A DNA stretch of 64,000 nt from NCBI GenBank assembly GCA_934385475.1, contig CAKRPS010000001.1, forward strand, positions 1 to 64,000, given 5' to 3'. Both the position numbers and the translations under genes were made by a program. The notes beneath the pieces were generated by a model. The model ran no database searches and was not told where the DNA came from. It saw nothing but the letters and a program-made list of their open reading frames with translations. This DNA is from an uncultured Lachnospiraceae bacterium (GTDB lineage Bacteria; Bacillota; Clostridia; Lachnospirales; Lachnospiraceae). This document shows positions 8,296 to 16,616 of this stretch, piece after piece; position 1 is the first letter of the stretch, and the number at the start of each line of letters is the position of its first letter.

Positions 8296-9231
8296 CTATC
8301 CTTCCCATTTAATAACTGCTTTTTCTATCCGGTTGACTGCGATATCAATGACGGTCGTAATCACACCAACAGTGACAATACCTGCCAGTACGCAGCGGTA
8401 ATCTGCAAAACTTTTATACTTTTCAATAAAATAACCGATTCCCAGGTTCATGCCGAGCATTTCCGCACCGGACAAGCACATGAAGGCTCCCCGTAAGCTC
8501 TTGGAAATGCTTTTGATAATCCCCGGCAGGCAGTATGGGAAAATAACTTTTCCTAACATGCCAAAGGTTCCTACGCCCATGGTCTTGGCTGCCTCGATGA
8601 TGGATTTGTCTATCTGTCCCACACGGACTACCATCCCCTGGAAGGTTGGCCAGAATACGGCAAAGAAAATAACCGCAATGGCTGCCTGACGGAAGGTGGT
8701 AAATACCATAATCAGATAGGCGGAAAACATCAATGGGGGAATCAGTGTAATCACATTGGATATGGGGAGTAATACTTCCCGGATTCTCGGTATCCAGCCC
8801 GCTAACAGTCCCAGTAAGGTTCCTGACACGATGGCTAATAAGAAGCCCCAGAATAAAAGTGCCAGGGAGCCCAGTACATCACTGCCGATTTCTGCCGGTT
8901 TCTCCACGAATACATGGAACAGTCCTTCCGGCGAGGGAATCAGTAAATCGTTTTTTACCAGTCCTGTTTTATAAGAAATTTCCCACAGGGCAAAAAAGCT
9001 GTAAACTACCACTGCAATGTCTGACGCACTTTTCTTCCTGGACGCATGTACGCTGACCAGATAGAGCAGATAGATTATCGTCAGGGCTACTATATAAGCC
9101 GTGCTGTCATAATAGGCTTTATGGGCTGTAAAATAGGGGAATGCCAGTGTCAGCACAATGTTTAGGACAAACAATATGGTGGCAATTCCGAATTCAATAT
9201 ACATTTTGGGTTCCAACAACCATTTTTTCAT
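8296..9231 (-). CDS. ABC transporter permease, nitrate/sulfonate/taurine type
   Basis: A 311-residue inner membrane permease with about six helices and the BPD_transp_1 loop KTMGVGTFGMLGKVIFPYCL (EAA-type, the ATPase contact) at about 215-235. It is 4 bases overlapped with the ATPase gene. The family relatives (SsuC, TauC, ThiX) carry sulfonates, taurine or pyrimidine precursors; the CysK neighbours favour a sulfur compound. Confidence 0.88.
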   Translation of the reverse strand: MKKWLLEPKMYIEFGIATILFVLNIVLTLAFPYFTAHKAYYDSTAYIVALTIIYLLYLVSVHASRKKSASDIAVVVYSFFALWEISYKTGLVKNDLLIPSPEGLFHVFVEKPAEIGSDVLGSLALLFWGFLLAIVSGTLLGLLAGWIPRIREVLLPISNVITLIPPLMFSAYLIMVFTTFRQAAIAVIFFAVFWPTFQGMVVRVGQIDKSIIEAAKTMGVGTFGMLGKVIFPYCLPGIIKSISKSLRGAFMCLSGAEMLGMNLGIGYFIEKYKSFADYRCVLAGIVTVGVITTVIDIAVNRIEKAVIKWEG

Positions 9232-10073
9232 AAGGCTACCTCTGCATCTATAGAATCCTCTACGTGGGCATAGAAGGAAGCAATCAGTTTTCTGTGAAGA
9301 ATCTCATAGCCATCTGTTCCAATCAGATAATCTCTCTTTCTTGGATGAGGGAACGGCACCGGCAATATGGTTCTGATTCTTCCCGGTTCCATGACGACAA
9401 TCCGGTCTGCCAGTAAAATTGCTTCGTCAATATCATGGGTTACAAATACTACGGTTTTATGGTTCTCAGTACACAGGGTGGATACCAGTTCCTGTAATTC
9501 CAGACGGAGTTTCGGGTCGATTGCCCCGAATGGCTCATCCAACAAAAGAATATCTGATTCCAGTGCCAGGGTTCTTGCCACGGCAACTCTCTGTTTCATA
9601 CCACCGGAAAGCTGGCTGGGGTATCTGGAGGCTGCCCCCACAAGTCCTACTTTCCTGATATACTCATCTGCCAGCTCTTCCCGTTCTGCCTTCGTGTATT
9701 TTCTGCCGCTTTGTTTGATGCCAAAGAGGATGTTTCCCTTTACAGTAAGCCATGGAAATAAAGAATACTGCTGAAATACCACGGCTCTGTCCGGACCCGG
9801 TCCCTTGATGGGCTTGCCATCTACCAGGATTTCTCCTGCCCTGGCTTTGTTCAGTCCGTTTAAAAGTCCCAGTAACGTGGACTTTCCGCAGCCTGATGAG
9901 CCGAGAATACAGATGAATTCACCCTCTTTGATGTCCAGGCTGACATGGTCCAGGGCTGAGAACTTGCTTCTCTGGTCCACGTAGTCAAAGGACACATCTT
10001 TTATCTCTATTTTATTCGCTTTTCCAGATAAATCCCTTATGGTATTCTCGTTCATTTTCTGCTCCTTATCCAT
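9228..10073 (-). CDS. ABC transporter ATP-binding protein, SsuB/TauB type
   Basis: A 281-residue ATPase. Walker A is GSSGCGKSTLL, the signature is LSGGMKQRVAVARTL, Walker B is ILLLDEPFGAID, and the switch His is in VFVTHDIDEA. These match the nitrate/sulfonate/taurine subfamily. The start and stop touch cysK (10073) and the permease (9231), so it is part of one operon. Starts at residue 1 or at M7 are both possible. Confidence 0.9.
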   Translation of the reverse strand: MDKEQKMNENTIRDLSGKANKIEIKDVSFDYVDQRSKFSALDHVSLDIKEGEFICILGSSGCGKSTLLGLLNGLNKARAGEILVDGKPIKGPGPDRAVVFQQYSLFPWLTVKGNILFGIKQSGRKYTKAEREELADEYIRKVGLVGAASRYPSQLSGGMKQRVAVARTLALESDILLLDEPFGAIDPKLRLELQELVSTLCTENHKTVVFVTHDIDEAILLADRIVVMEPGRIRTILPVPFPHPRKRDYLIGTDGYEILHRKLIASFYAHVEDSIDAEVAL

Positions 10074-10999
10074 CAGTCAAACAATGCGCCTGATAAATAT
10101 TTTTCTCCGCTGTCCGGAAAGATTACTACGATATTCTTCCCTTTGTTTTCCGGTTTCCCGGCAATTACTTCTGCCGCATACAGGGCTGCCCCGGAGGAAA
10201 TACCTGCCAGGACTGCATCCTCCCTTGCCAGAAGCTTGGCTGCCTCAAACGCCTGCCCGGTGGTTACTGCTATGACATCATCATAGACGGCAATATCCAG
10301 TGTATAGGGCACAAAGCCTGCACCAATTCCCTGTAATTTATGGGAGCCTGCATGTCCCTTGGAGAGCACCGGTGAGTCTGCCGGTTCCACCGCGATTACC
10401 TGAATCGCCGGGTTCTGCTCTTTCAGATATTTACCTGCCCCTGACAAGGTTCCTCCGGTTCCCACACCGGCTACCAGAATATCCACCGCGCCGTCCGTAT
10501 CCCGGAAAATCTCCGGTCCGGTTGTCCGGTAATGGGCAAGGGGATTTACCTCGTTGGTAAACTGTCCCGGAATGAAGCTGTGGGGAATTTTTTCTGCCAG
10601 CTCGTTTGCCTTGGCAATCGCCCCTTTCATTCCCTTTGCCCCTTCTGTTAATACAATTTCTGCGCCGTAGGCTTTCAGAATATTTCTTCGCTCCACACTC
10701 ATGGTATCCGGCATGGTAATGATTGTTCTGTAGCCTTTTTCTGCGGCAACGGCTGCAAGTCCAATCCCGGTATTTCCACTGGTCGGCTCAATGATGACGG
10801 AATCTTCGTTCAGAAGTCCTTTTTCTCTGGCATCTGCCAGCATATACAGGGCAATTCTGTCCTTAATGCTGCCTGCCGGGTTAAAATATTCCAATTTACC
10901 AAGGAGATTTGCCTTCAGTCCTCTTGCTTTCTGGTATCCGCTTAATCTGACAAGCGGTGTGCTGCCAATCAGGCTCGAAACATTCTCATATACCTTCAT
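10073..10999 (-). CDS. cysK: Cysteine synthase (O-acetylserine sulfhydrylase)
   Basis: A pyridoxal-phosphate enzyme that makes cysteine from O-acetylserine and sulfide. The catalytic lysine is K46 in PAGSIKDR, the substrate loop is TSGNTGIG near 73-80, and the phosphate-binding loop is GTGGT at 180-184. The length (308 aa) is that of CysK. It is the more canonical of two paralogues in this operon. It lies between the GST-like gene (22 bases) and the ABC ATPase. Confidence 0.94.
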   Translation of the reverse strand: MKVYENVSSLIGSTPLVRLSGYQKARGLKANLLGKLEYFNPAGSIKDRIALYMLADAREKGLLNEDSVIIEPTSGNTGIGLAAVAAEKGYRTIITMPDTMSVERRNILKAYGAEIVLTEGAKGMKGAIAKANELAEKIPHSFIPGQFTNEVNPLAHYRTTGPEIFRDTDGAVDILVAGVGTGGTLSGAGKYLKEQNPAIQVIAVEPADSPVLSKGHAGSHKLQGIGAGFVPYTLDIAVYDDVIAVTTGQAFEAAKLLAREDAVLAGISSGAALYAAEVIAGKPENKGKNIVVIFPDSGEKYLSGALFD

Positions 11000-11021
11000 G
11001 AGTATTTACCTCGTTTTCTGC

Positions 11022-12221
11022 TTAATCTCTGAGCTTGGATGCAATCGGGTTAATGGATGCATCGGTTGTAAGTACCCTGTCCATAGGATTTCTGTCTGCC
11101 CAGTCTTTGGAGTTCCATTTTGTCTTGGAAATCACGGTCTGATAGTCTTCTACGCTTTCCCCTTCCGGATGCTTCCTGAATACATTCTCCGGGTCGTTGG
11201 AAAGGGCTTTTCTTGTTCCGTCTGTTTTCCAGAGTTCATCATAAGGAACCTGTGCTGCAATTCTCTTTGGATAGCTTGCGAAGATACCCTTGGTATCGTT
11301 CTTCGGGAATTCAAAGAAGGTATACTTTCTAAATACCGGCAGGCTGAACAGTTCTTTCACATAGCCCCACAGGTTCGGATACTCTGTGATACGCTTCTTC
11401 ATCGGTCCGATGTTATGATAGTAGCTTGTCTCCCAGCGAACCAGGGTTACATACAACCGGATATCTGAATCAGTAATATAATCACCGAACAGAAAACGGT
11501 TTGTTTTCAGTCTCTCGTCCAGTTTTTCCACAGAATCAAAGAAATCGTTATAAGCTTCCTCGTAAGCTTCCCAGGACTGGCAGAATGCCATTCTGTAATG
11601 TCCGTTGTTCACGGTAGGGAACAGCCAGTCATTGAATTCATCAATTTCCTTTCTGTATTTTACCGGGTATAAATCCGGTGCATCTACCGGCTGGAATTTC
11701 CGGAACTGCACTTCTATGTAATTGGTCAGTCTGTGGTAATCGTTATTAACTGCCGTCTTATTCTTCACATCAACGAAAGTAGGTGTGGTTGCTCTTCCGG
11801 TAAATTCCGGGTCTGCGTTCTTATAGAACTGGCTTAAGAAATAAACACCGCAGATAGGGTCTTTATGCTCCGGCTGGTCTGCGAAACCATGCCCATAAAT
11901 ATTTGCCTGTCCTGAGGATGTGGTTGCCACATCGCCGATAACATCCTGTAACCCTAAAATATCCCTTACGATAACGGGTCTGTTGGACCAGTGGCATCCG
12001 TGTGCCCAGTAAATAGCATAGCGGTCTGCCTCTGCATGGTTGTCCTCCGGCTCCTCACCAAACGGTTTGATGAAAGCGTTGGGCTGTCTGATGAAAGCTC
12101 CTCTCTCATCGATTTCTGACTTTGTCTCCTTTGGTCTTGGCGGTACGCCAACCTCTTCTGCGTGTCTTTGTGCTTCCTCGTCTGTATAAATTTTTACCTC
12201 ACTGCTGAAATTGCATGCCAT
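11022..12221 (-). CDS. Glutathionyl-hydroquinone reductase-like protein (Xi-class GST family)
   Basis: A 399-residue protein like ECM4/YqjG. The active-site region RYAIYWAHGCHWSNRPVIV has Cys76 in CHWS where the family usually has CPWA. The C-terminal helical domain holds DYITDSDIRLYVTLVRWE, a family signature. Known members use glutathione to reduce glutathionylated quinones. Clostridia mostly lack glutathione synthesis, so the thiol used here is uncertain. Its place between two cysK genes and with a sulfonate-type transporter suggests handling of an S-conjugated or oxidised thiol; this is inference. Start and stop abut cysK1 at 12221. Confidence 0.85.
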   Translation of the reverse strand: MACNFSSEVKIYTDEEAQRHAEEVGVPPRPKETKSEIDERGAFIRQPNAFIKPFGEEPEDNHAEADRYAIYWAHGCHWSNRPVIVRDILGLQDVIGDVATTSSGQANIYGHGFADQPEHKDPICGVYFLSQFYKNADPEFTGRATTPTFVDVKNKTAVNNDYHRLTNYIEVQFRKFQPVDAPDLYPVKYRKEIDEFNDWLFPTVNNGHYRMAFCQSWEAYEEAYNDFFDSVEKLDERLKTNRFLFGDYITDSDIRLYVTLVRWETSYYHNIGPMKKRITEYPNLWGYVKELFSLPVFRKYTFFEFPKNDTKGIFASYPKRIAAQVPYDELWKTDGTRKALSNDPENVFRKHPEGESVEDYQTVISKTKWNSKDWADRNPMDRVLTTDASINPIASKLRD

Positions 12222-13159
12222 TATGATTCCTCCTCATGAAATAAATCGCTTGAAAGATATTTGTTTCCCCCATCCGGGAAAAGTACCACGATATTTTTTC
12301 CTTTGTTTTCCGGTCTTTTTGCCAGTGTTACTGCTGCCCAGAGGGCTGCGCCTGCGGAAATGCCGATAAGCAGTCCTTCTTTTCTGGGGCATAACCTTGC
12401 GTACCGGTATGCATCTTCATCCGTGCAAAGCAGAATTTCTTTGTAAAGTGCCAGGTCTGTAATCGGACAGATAACACCACCGCCGATTCCCTGGATTTTG
12501 TGTGGTCCCGGCTCCCCGCCGTTTAATACCGGACACCCTGCCGGTTCTACCCCATAGATTTCAATGGCAGGATTCTTTTCTTTTAAGAACTGTCCGATGC
12601 CGCCGGAAGTACCACTGGTTCCTACTGTGGCAACGAAGATATCTACCTTTCCGTCCATATCCTTCCAGATTTCCGGTCCGGTATGTTTTATATGGGCTTC
12701 CGGGTGATGGGGATTCTCTCCCTGCGCCGGTCGGAAAGCACCTTCCTTCTCTTCCAGTTCCTTTGCCCGGTTGCCCGATTCCTTAAAGCCCAAATCCTTC
12801 GGGGTCAGCTCCACGTCTGCTCCGTAGGCTTTCAGTATTTTGATTTTTTCCCGGCTCGCGCCTTCCTGCATACAGATTACGGCATGGTATTTTTTGACTG
12901 CTGCCACTAAGGCAATGCCTATTCCCGTATTTCCGGAAGTGCCTTCCACAATCGTTCCGCCCGGCTTCAGTTTTCCTTCTTCTTCCGCCGCCTCTATCAT
13001 ATTGAGGGCAGCCCTGTCCTTCACGGAACCTCCCGGATTAAAGCTTTCTACCTTTGCATATATGTGGGCATCCAACGCTTCTTTCTCTTCGATTTTATTC
13101 AGATGCAGAATCGGTGTATTGCCAATCAGTTGTATTACGTTGTCGTATATCTTTCCCAT
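12221..13159 (-). CDS. Divergent CysK-type PLP enzyme
   Basis: A 312-residue fold-type II PLP protein with K47 in PGGSVKDR and the loop GTSGNTGIG. It differs from the downstream CysK: the phosphate loop is GTSGTS (residues 180-185) instead of GTGGTL, and the segment before HTGPEIW contains ENPHHPEAHIK. It could be a second O-acetylserine sulfhydrylase, or use another nucleophile such as thiosulfate or sulfite. It is the first enzyme gene after the binding protein, with 17 bases between them. Confidence 0.85.
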   Translation of the reverse strand: MGKIYDNVIQLIGNTPILHLNKIEEKEALDAHIYAKVESFNPGGSVKDRAALNMIEAAEEEGKLKPGGTIVEGTSGNTGIGIALVAAVKKYHAVICMQEGASREKIKILKAYGADVELTPKDLGFKESGNRAKELEEKEGAFRPAQGENPHHPEAHIKHTGPEIWKDMDGKVDIFVATVGTSGTSGGIGQFLKEKNPAIEIYGVEPAGCPVLNGGEPGPHKIQGIGGGVICPITDLALYKEILLCTDEDAYRYARLCPRKEGLLIGISAGAALWAAVTLAKRPENKGKNIVVLFPDGGNKYLSSDLFHEEES

Positions 13160-13176
13160 GCCGTTTCCCTCTGTGT

Positions 13177-14442
13177 TTATTTGTTATCTGCCTCAAACTG
13201 TGTCAGAAGCTCTGCATAAGTCTGGTTATCAGGCTCTCTTTCTACCAGTGCGTTAATTGCCTCTTCGTAAGCAGATACATCAATGTTCTGTGTTATGTCA
13301 TAAGTGGAAAAGTCAACACCTGCGCTGGCAAGAAGACCGGAGTTGGTTGCTGCTTGCACATATTTTACGATTCCCTTTGTATTCGGGTCTGTTGCGTACT
13401 TGGTAACACCACCGTAAAGGTAAGTTTCTACATAATCAGCCTCTTTACCGGAGTAGTTTGCTACGGTGTCAACGACATCCTGCTTGATGGCTTCATCGTT
13501 TTCACCCTGTTTGTAGTAATCAAAAGCCCTGATTCTTGCTGTCTCATAAGCTACGAAAGCATCGTGCTTCTCTGCCAGTTTTGCCGGAGAAGTCACTTCA
13601 CGGCAGCATACATAATTCTCCTGTAAGCTTCCCGCCGGGGTTACTACCTCAAGCTCGTAAGCATCTCCGTAGAGAAGTGCATATTCCATAGGAAGGAATC
13701 CCAAATCGACTTCACCCTTCTGTACTGCCTGCGCTACGGCTGTTTCGTCCTGGTAATAGGAAATGTTTCCGTTTGCTTCATCTTCAATGGCTGCAATTTC
13801 TTCTTCGGAAACACCATTGTCCAACAGGTACTGACGGGTTATTACCCAGGAAGCTTCATTTCGTACAAAACCAAGTCTGGCTTCTTTTACCGCATCCAGA
13901 TTAATAATGGTGGAAGCATCCTGATAGGCTGCTGTGTTACCACTCTTGGCAATGACTGCACCACCCTCTACAGCGGTACCGCCGATAACGGTAATGTCAT
14001 ATCCGGAACCGATTGCCTGTAAGTCCGGTACAAAACCAGTATTCAAAATATCGAGCTGGTCGTCACTGCCGTTGATAGCGGTCAATGCGTCCTGTCCCCC
14101 GATATTGACCGGCTCTACGGTAACACCTTCTTCTGCAAAATATCCTTTTTCCAATGCCAGAATGTTAATGGCGATTCGGATATTTCCTGTCATAAAGGAA
14201 ACCTTCAAAGTTCCCTTATCCTGTGTTACAGCTTCTTCTGTGTCAGCTGCCGCATCGTCTGCCTGTTCTGTGTCGGCTGTTTCCGCTGCATCTGTCGCCT
14301 CCGTATCGATGTTCTCATCGGTATTGGTCTTCTCTTTCTCCTGCGCTGCGGTTTCTGCAATGCTTCCTGTCTGTCCACATCCGGTTAACGCTGTCAATGC
14401 AAGAGCTGTGGTAAGTAATAAGCTGCTAATTTTTCTTTTCAT
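13177..14442 (-). CDS. ABC transporter substrate-binding lipoprotein, SsuA/TauA/NMT1 type
   Basis: A 421-residue secreted lipoprotein. The signal peptide ends in the lipobox LTGC (Cys22). An acidic, Thr/Ala/Glu/Asp-rich linker (about 24-75) tethers the binding domain, which begins GTLKVSFMTGNIRIAINILALEKGYF, typical of sulfonate and nitrate binding proteins. The ligand is not identified; the cysK neighbours and the Cys leader point to an organosulfur compound. ATG 14442 has an AGGAG site 6 bases upstream. Transcription must first pass the attenuator at 14471-14493. Confidence 0.9.
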   Translation of the reverse strand: MKRKISSLLLTTALALTALTGCGQTGSIAETAAQEKEKTNTDENIDTEATDAAETADTEQADDAAADTEEAVTQDKGTLKVSFMTGNIRIAINILALEKGYFAEEGVTVEPVNIGGQDALTAINGSDDQLDILNTGFVPDLQAIGSGYDITVIGGTAVEGGAVIAKSGNTAAYQDASTIINLDAVKEARLGFVRNEASWVITRQYLLDNGVSEEEIAAIEDEANGNISYYQDETAVAQAVQKGEVDLGFLPMEYALLYGDAYELEVVTPAGSLQENYVCCREVTSPAKLAEKHDAFVAYETARIRAFDYYKQGENDEAIKQDVVDTVANYSGKEADYVETYLYGGVTKYATDPNTKGIVKYVQAATNSGLLASAGVDFSTYDITQNIDVSAYEEAINALVEREPDNQTYAELLTQFEADNK

Positions 14443-14470
14443 GTTTTCTCCTCATTTCGATTCTAATTAT

Positions 14471-14493
14471 AAAAAAAGCCCGGCTGCCCGGAC
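14471..14493 (-). terminator. Intrinsic terminator (attenuator) of the sulfur operon
   Basis: On the minus strand GTCCGG-GCAG-CCGGGC is followed by seven T. The six-pair stem contains one G-U pair. It lies between the Cys-rich leader peptide and the binding-protein gene, 28 bases before its ATG, so it can decide whether the operon is transcribed. Confidence 0.8.
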
Positions 14494-14549
14494 ATTCACT
14501 GATTCCACTTATTCGCATGGAAATTCCCTATCAATCAGCACATTCGTCC
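14490..14549 (-). promoter_or_regulatory. Candidate antiterminator helix
   Basis: CTGATT (14533-14538) can pair with AATCAG (14499-14504), and GGAC (14546-14549) with GTCC (14490-14493). The GTCC is the outer half of the terminator's 5' arm, so the two structures exclude each other. The 5' arm lies in the last codons and stop codon of the leader peptide, where a terminating ribosome would mask it. Confidence 0.65.
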
Positions 14550-14612
14550 TTGCAGTAATTCTCCTTGTTTGATACAACAGCAACAACAACCTTTTCTTTT
14601 CATGCACATCAT
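14535..14612 (-). CDS. Cys-rich leader peptide (predicted cysteine attenuator)
   Basis: A 25-residue ORF starting at ATG 14612 (or the adjacent ATG 14609), with AGGAG at 14620-14624. The peptide begins MMCMKRKG and continues with five consecutive cysteines (codons at 14574-14588), then IKQGELLQGRMC and stop. Seven of 25 residues are Cys. It lies directly upstream of a terminator and a cysteine-biosynthesis/sulfur-uptake operon. By analogy with amino-acid leader peptides, ribosome stalling at the Cys run when charged Cys-tRNA is scarce should favour the antiterminator. The peptide itself probably has no other function. Confidence 0.8.
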   Translation of the reverse strand: MMCMKRKGCCCCCIKQGELLQGRMC

Positions 14613-14674
14613 AATCGTTCTCCTTTCCACACTACTTTTATTTCCTAGTAGTTATGTATGAATTGTATGAAATT

Positions 14675-14703
14675 ATAATACTCCTAGTTTTCCTACCTGT
14701 CAA
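14675..14703 (-). promoter_or_regulatory. Promoter of the sulfur operon with repeated ACTAGGA boxes
   Basis: TTGACA (14698-14703), 17 bases, TATTAT (14675-14680). The spacer contains ACTAGGAG, and ACTAGGAA occurs again downstream at about 14642-14649. Such repeated boxes over a promoter could bind an Rrf2/CymR-type cysteine regulator; this is a suggestion only. The transcript would start near 14668, about 56 bases before the leader peptide. Confidence 0.7.
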
Positions 14704-14735
14704 CTAGAAATTATATTTTTTCAAAAAACGCGGCA

Positions 14736-14764
14736 TTGAAAACTTTTTCTAAATAATATACAAT
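14736..14764 (+). promoter_or_regulatory. Promoter of rqcH
   Basis: TTGAAA (14736-14741), 17 bases, TACAAT (14759-14764), pointing right. It lies back to back with the sulfur operon promoter. The leader to ATG 14844 is about 70 bases. The rest of the gap 14443-14843 is filled by the attenuator and this promoter. Confidence 0.65.
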
Positions 14765-14843
14765 AGACGCAGCCTTTCAGGGCTATCAAGAATTTAAAGA
14801 CTTCATAAAGAAATATTATTTCAGGAAAGACAGGATTATCACT

Positions 14844-16616
14844 ATGGCATTTGACGGAATTACCATTGCCGGAATTGTCTCCGAGCTAAATCATACAATT
14901 CTTGGCGGACGAATCTATAAGATTGCCCAGCCGGAAAGTGACGAACTTTTGCTGACTGTCAAAAACAACAGCACACAGTATCGTCTGCTGCTGTCAGCGG
15001 ATGCATCTCTTCCACTTATCTATCTCACAGAACAAAACAAGCAAAGTCCGATGACCGCCCCCGGATTCTGTATGCTGCTGCGCAAGCACCTGCAAAACGC
15101 ACGCATTACAGCAGTCACACAGCCCGGTCTTGAGCGTATCGTACATCTGCACTTAGAACACTTAAACGAGTTGGGCGATATCTGTCACAAAAAGCTGATC
15201 GTCGAAATCATGGGCAAACACAGCAATATCATCTTCTGCGATGACAACGACAAAATCATTGACAGTATTAAACACGTCTCCGGAATGGTCAGCTCCGTCA
15301 GGGAAGTGCTCCCCGGCAGAGACTATTTCATTCCGCATACCCAGGACAAGCAGGATCCACTTGCTATAGAAGATACACAACCCGGTTATTCTTCCTTCTG
15401 TACGCACATGAAAGGAATGCCCATGCCCATTTATAAAGCACTCTATACCTCCTATACCGGTCTGTCTCCCATTATTGCGCAGGAGATCTGCTACCGCGCA
15501 GGTGTAGATTCCGATCTTCCTGCAAATGTGCTTTCCGATGCAGATAGTTCACCGGAAAATGCGCAGATGCTCAGGAATATCTATCAGGTATTGTGCTCCA
15601 TGATGCGTGAGGTACAGGACGAGCAGTTTTCACCGGTCATCATCTACCACTCCAGGGAACCGATCGAATTTTCCGCCCTTCCTCTCACCCTTTACAGCGA
15701 GGAACCGTCCGAAGTCCTTCCTTCGATCAGTATGATTCTGGAAAAGTATTACGCCCAGAAAAACATCATGACAAGAATCCGCCAGAAATCCTCCGATCTC
15801 AGGCGGATCGTGCAGACCGCACTGGAGCGGAATGTAAAGAAATATGATTTGCAGCTCCGGCAGATGAAGGACACGGAAAAGCGTGACAAGTACAAACTGT
15901 ATGGGGAACTTTTGAATGTCTATGGCTATGATGTTACTCCCGATCAAAAAGAAATCTCGGTTCTGAATTATTACACTAACGAAAACGTCACCATACCGCT
16001 TGATCCTACGCTCTCTCCCCAGGAGAATGCCCAGAAGTATTTTGACCGTTACGGCAAGCTGAAAAGAACCTATGAGGCCCTGTCGGAGCTGACCTGTCAG
16101 GTGCAGGATGAAATCCGTCATCTGGAATCCATCTCTGCCGCGCTTGATATCGCAGTGCAGGAGAATGATCTGGTACAGATCAAAGAAGAATTGATTGAAA
16201 GCGGTTATATCCGCCGCAAGGGCGGTTCCAAAAAGGTTAAGATTACCAGTCAGCCTTTCCACTATCTGAGCAGCGACGGATTTCATATCTATGTTGGTAA
16301 AAACAATTATCAGAACGATGAACTGACCTTTAAATTTGCCACCGGAAATGACTGGTGGTTCCATGCAAAAGGAGCCCCCGGCTCTCACGTCATCGTCAAG
16401 ACAGAGGGGCAGGAACTCCCTGATCGTACCTTTGAAGAAGCGGCAAGACTCGCCGCCTTTTATTCCAAGAACAAAGGACAGGATAAAATTGAAATTGATT
16501 ATATCCAGAAGAAACATGTCAAGAAACCGGCCGGAGCCAAACCTGGATTCGTGATATACTATACGAACTACTCTATGATGATCGACTCCGATATTTCAAA
16601 CCTGAAGCAGTTATAA
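14844..16616 (+). CDS. rqcH: RqcH, ribosome-associated quality control protein (NFACT family)
   Basis: Binds stalled large ribosomal subunits and recruits tRNA-Ala to add C-terminal alanine tails that mark nascent chains for decay. The 590-residue product has NFACT-N (MAFDGITIAGIV...GGRIYKI), a long coiled-coil middle (about 300-440) and the NFACT-R domain with DWWFHAKGAPGSHVIVK near 500-517. The Asp-Arg pair that is essential in B. subtilis (D97-R98) aligns by eye with E97-R98 here. Older names are FbpA or fibronectin-binding protein. It converges with the flippase gene, overlapping by 6 bases. Confidence 0.93.
   Translation: MAFDGITIAGIVSELNHTILGGRIYKIAQPESDELLLTVKNNSTQYRLLLSADASLPLIYLTEQNKQSPMTAPGFCMLLRKHLQNARITAVTQPGLERIVHLHLEHLNELGDICHKKLIVEIMGKHSNIIFCDDNDKIIDSIKHVSGMVSSVREVLPGRDYFIPHTQDKQDPLAIEDTQPGYSSFCTHMKGMPMPIYKALYTSYTGLSPIIAQEICYRAGVDSDLPANVLSDADSSPENAQMLRNIYQVLCSMMREVQDEQFSPVIIYHSREPIEFSALPLTLYSEEPSEVLPSISMILEKYYAQKNIMTRIRQKSSDLRRIVQTALERNVKKYDLQLRQMKDTEKRDKYKLYGELLNVYGYDVTPDQKEISVLNYYTNENVTIPLDPTLSPQENAQKYFDRYGKLKRTYEALSELTCQVQDEIRHLESISAALDIAVQENDLVQIKEELIESGYIRRKGGSKKVKITSQPFHYLSSDGFHIYVGKNNYQNDELTFKFATGNDWWFHAKGAPGSHVIVKTEGQELPDRTFEEAARLAAFYSKNKGQDKIEIDYIQKKHVKKPAGAKPGFVIYYTNYSMMIDSDISNLKQL

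Noticed and set aside
14443..14700. Cys T-box or SAM riboswitch as controller of the sulfur operon
   Set aside because: There is no T-box sequence or aptamer core; the short translated leader with its own terminator explains the region better.
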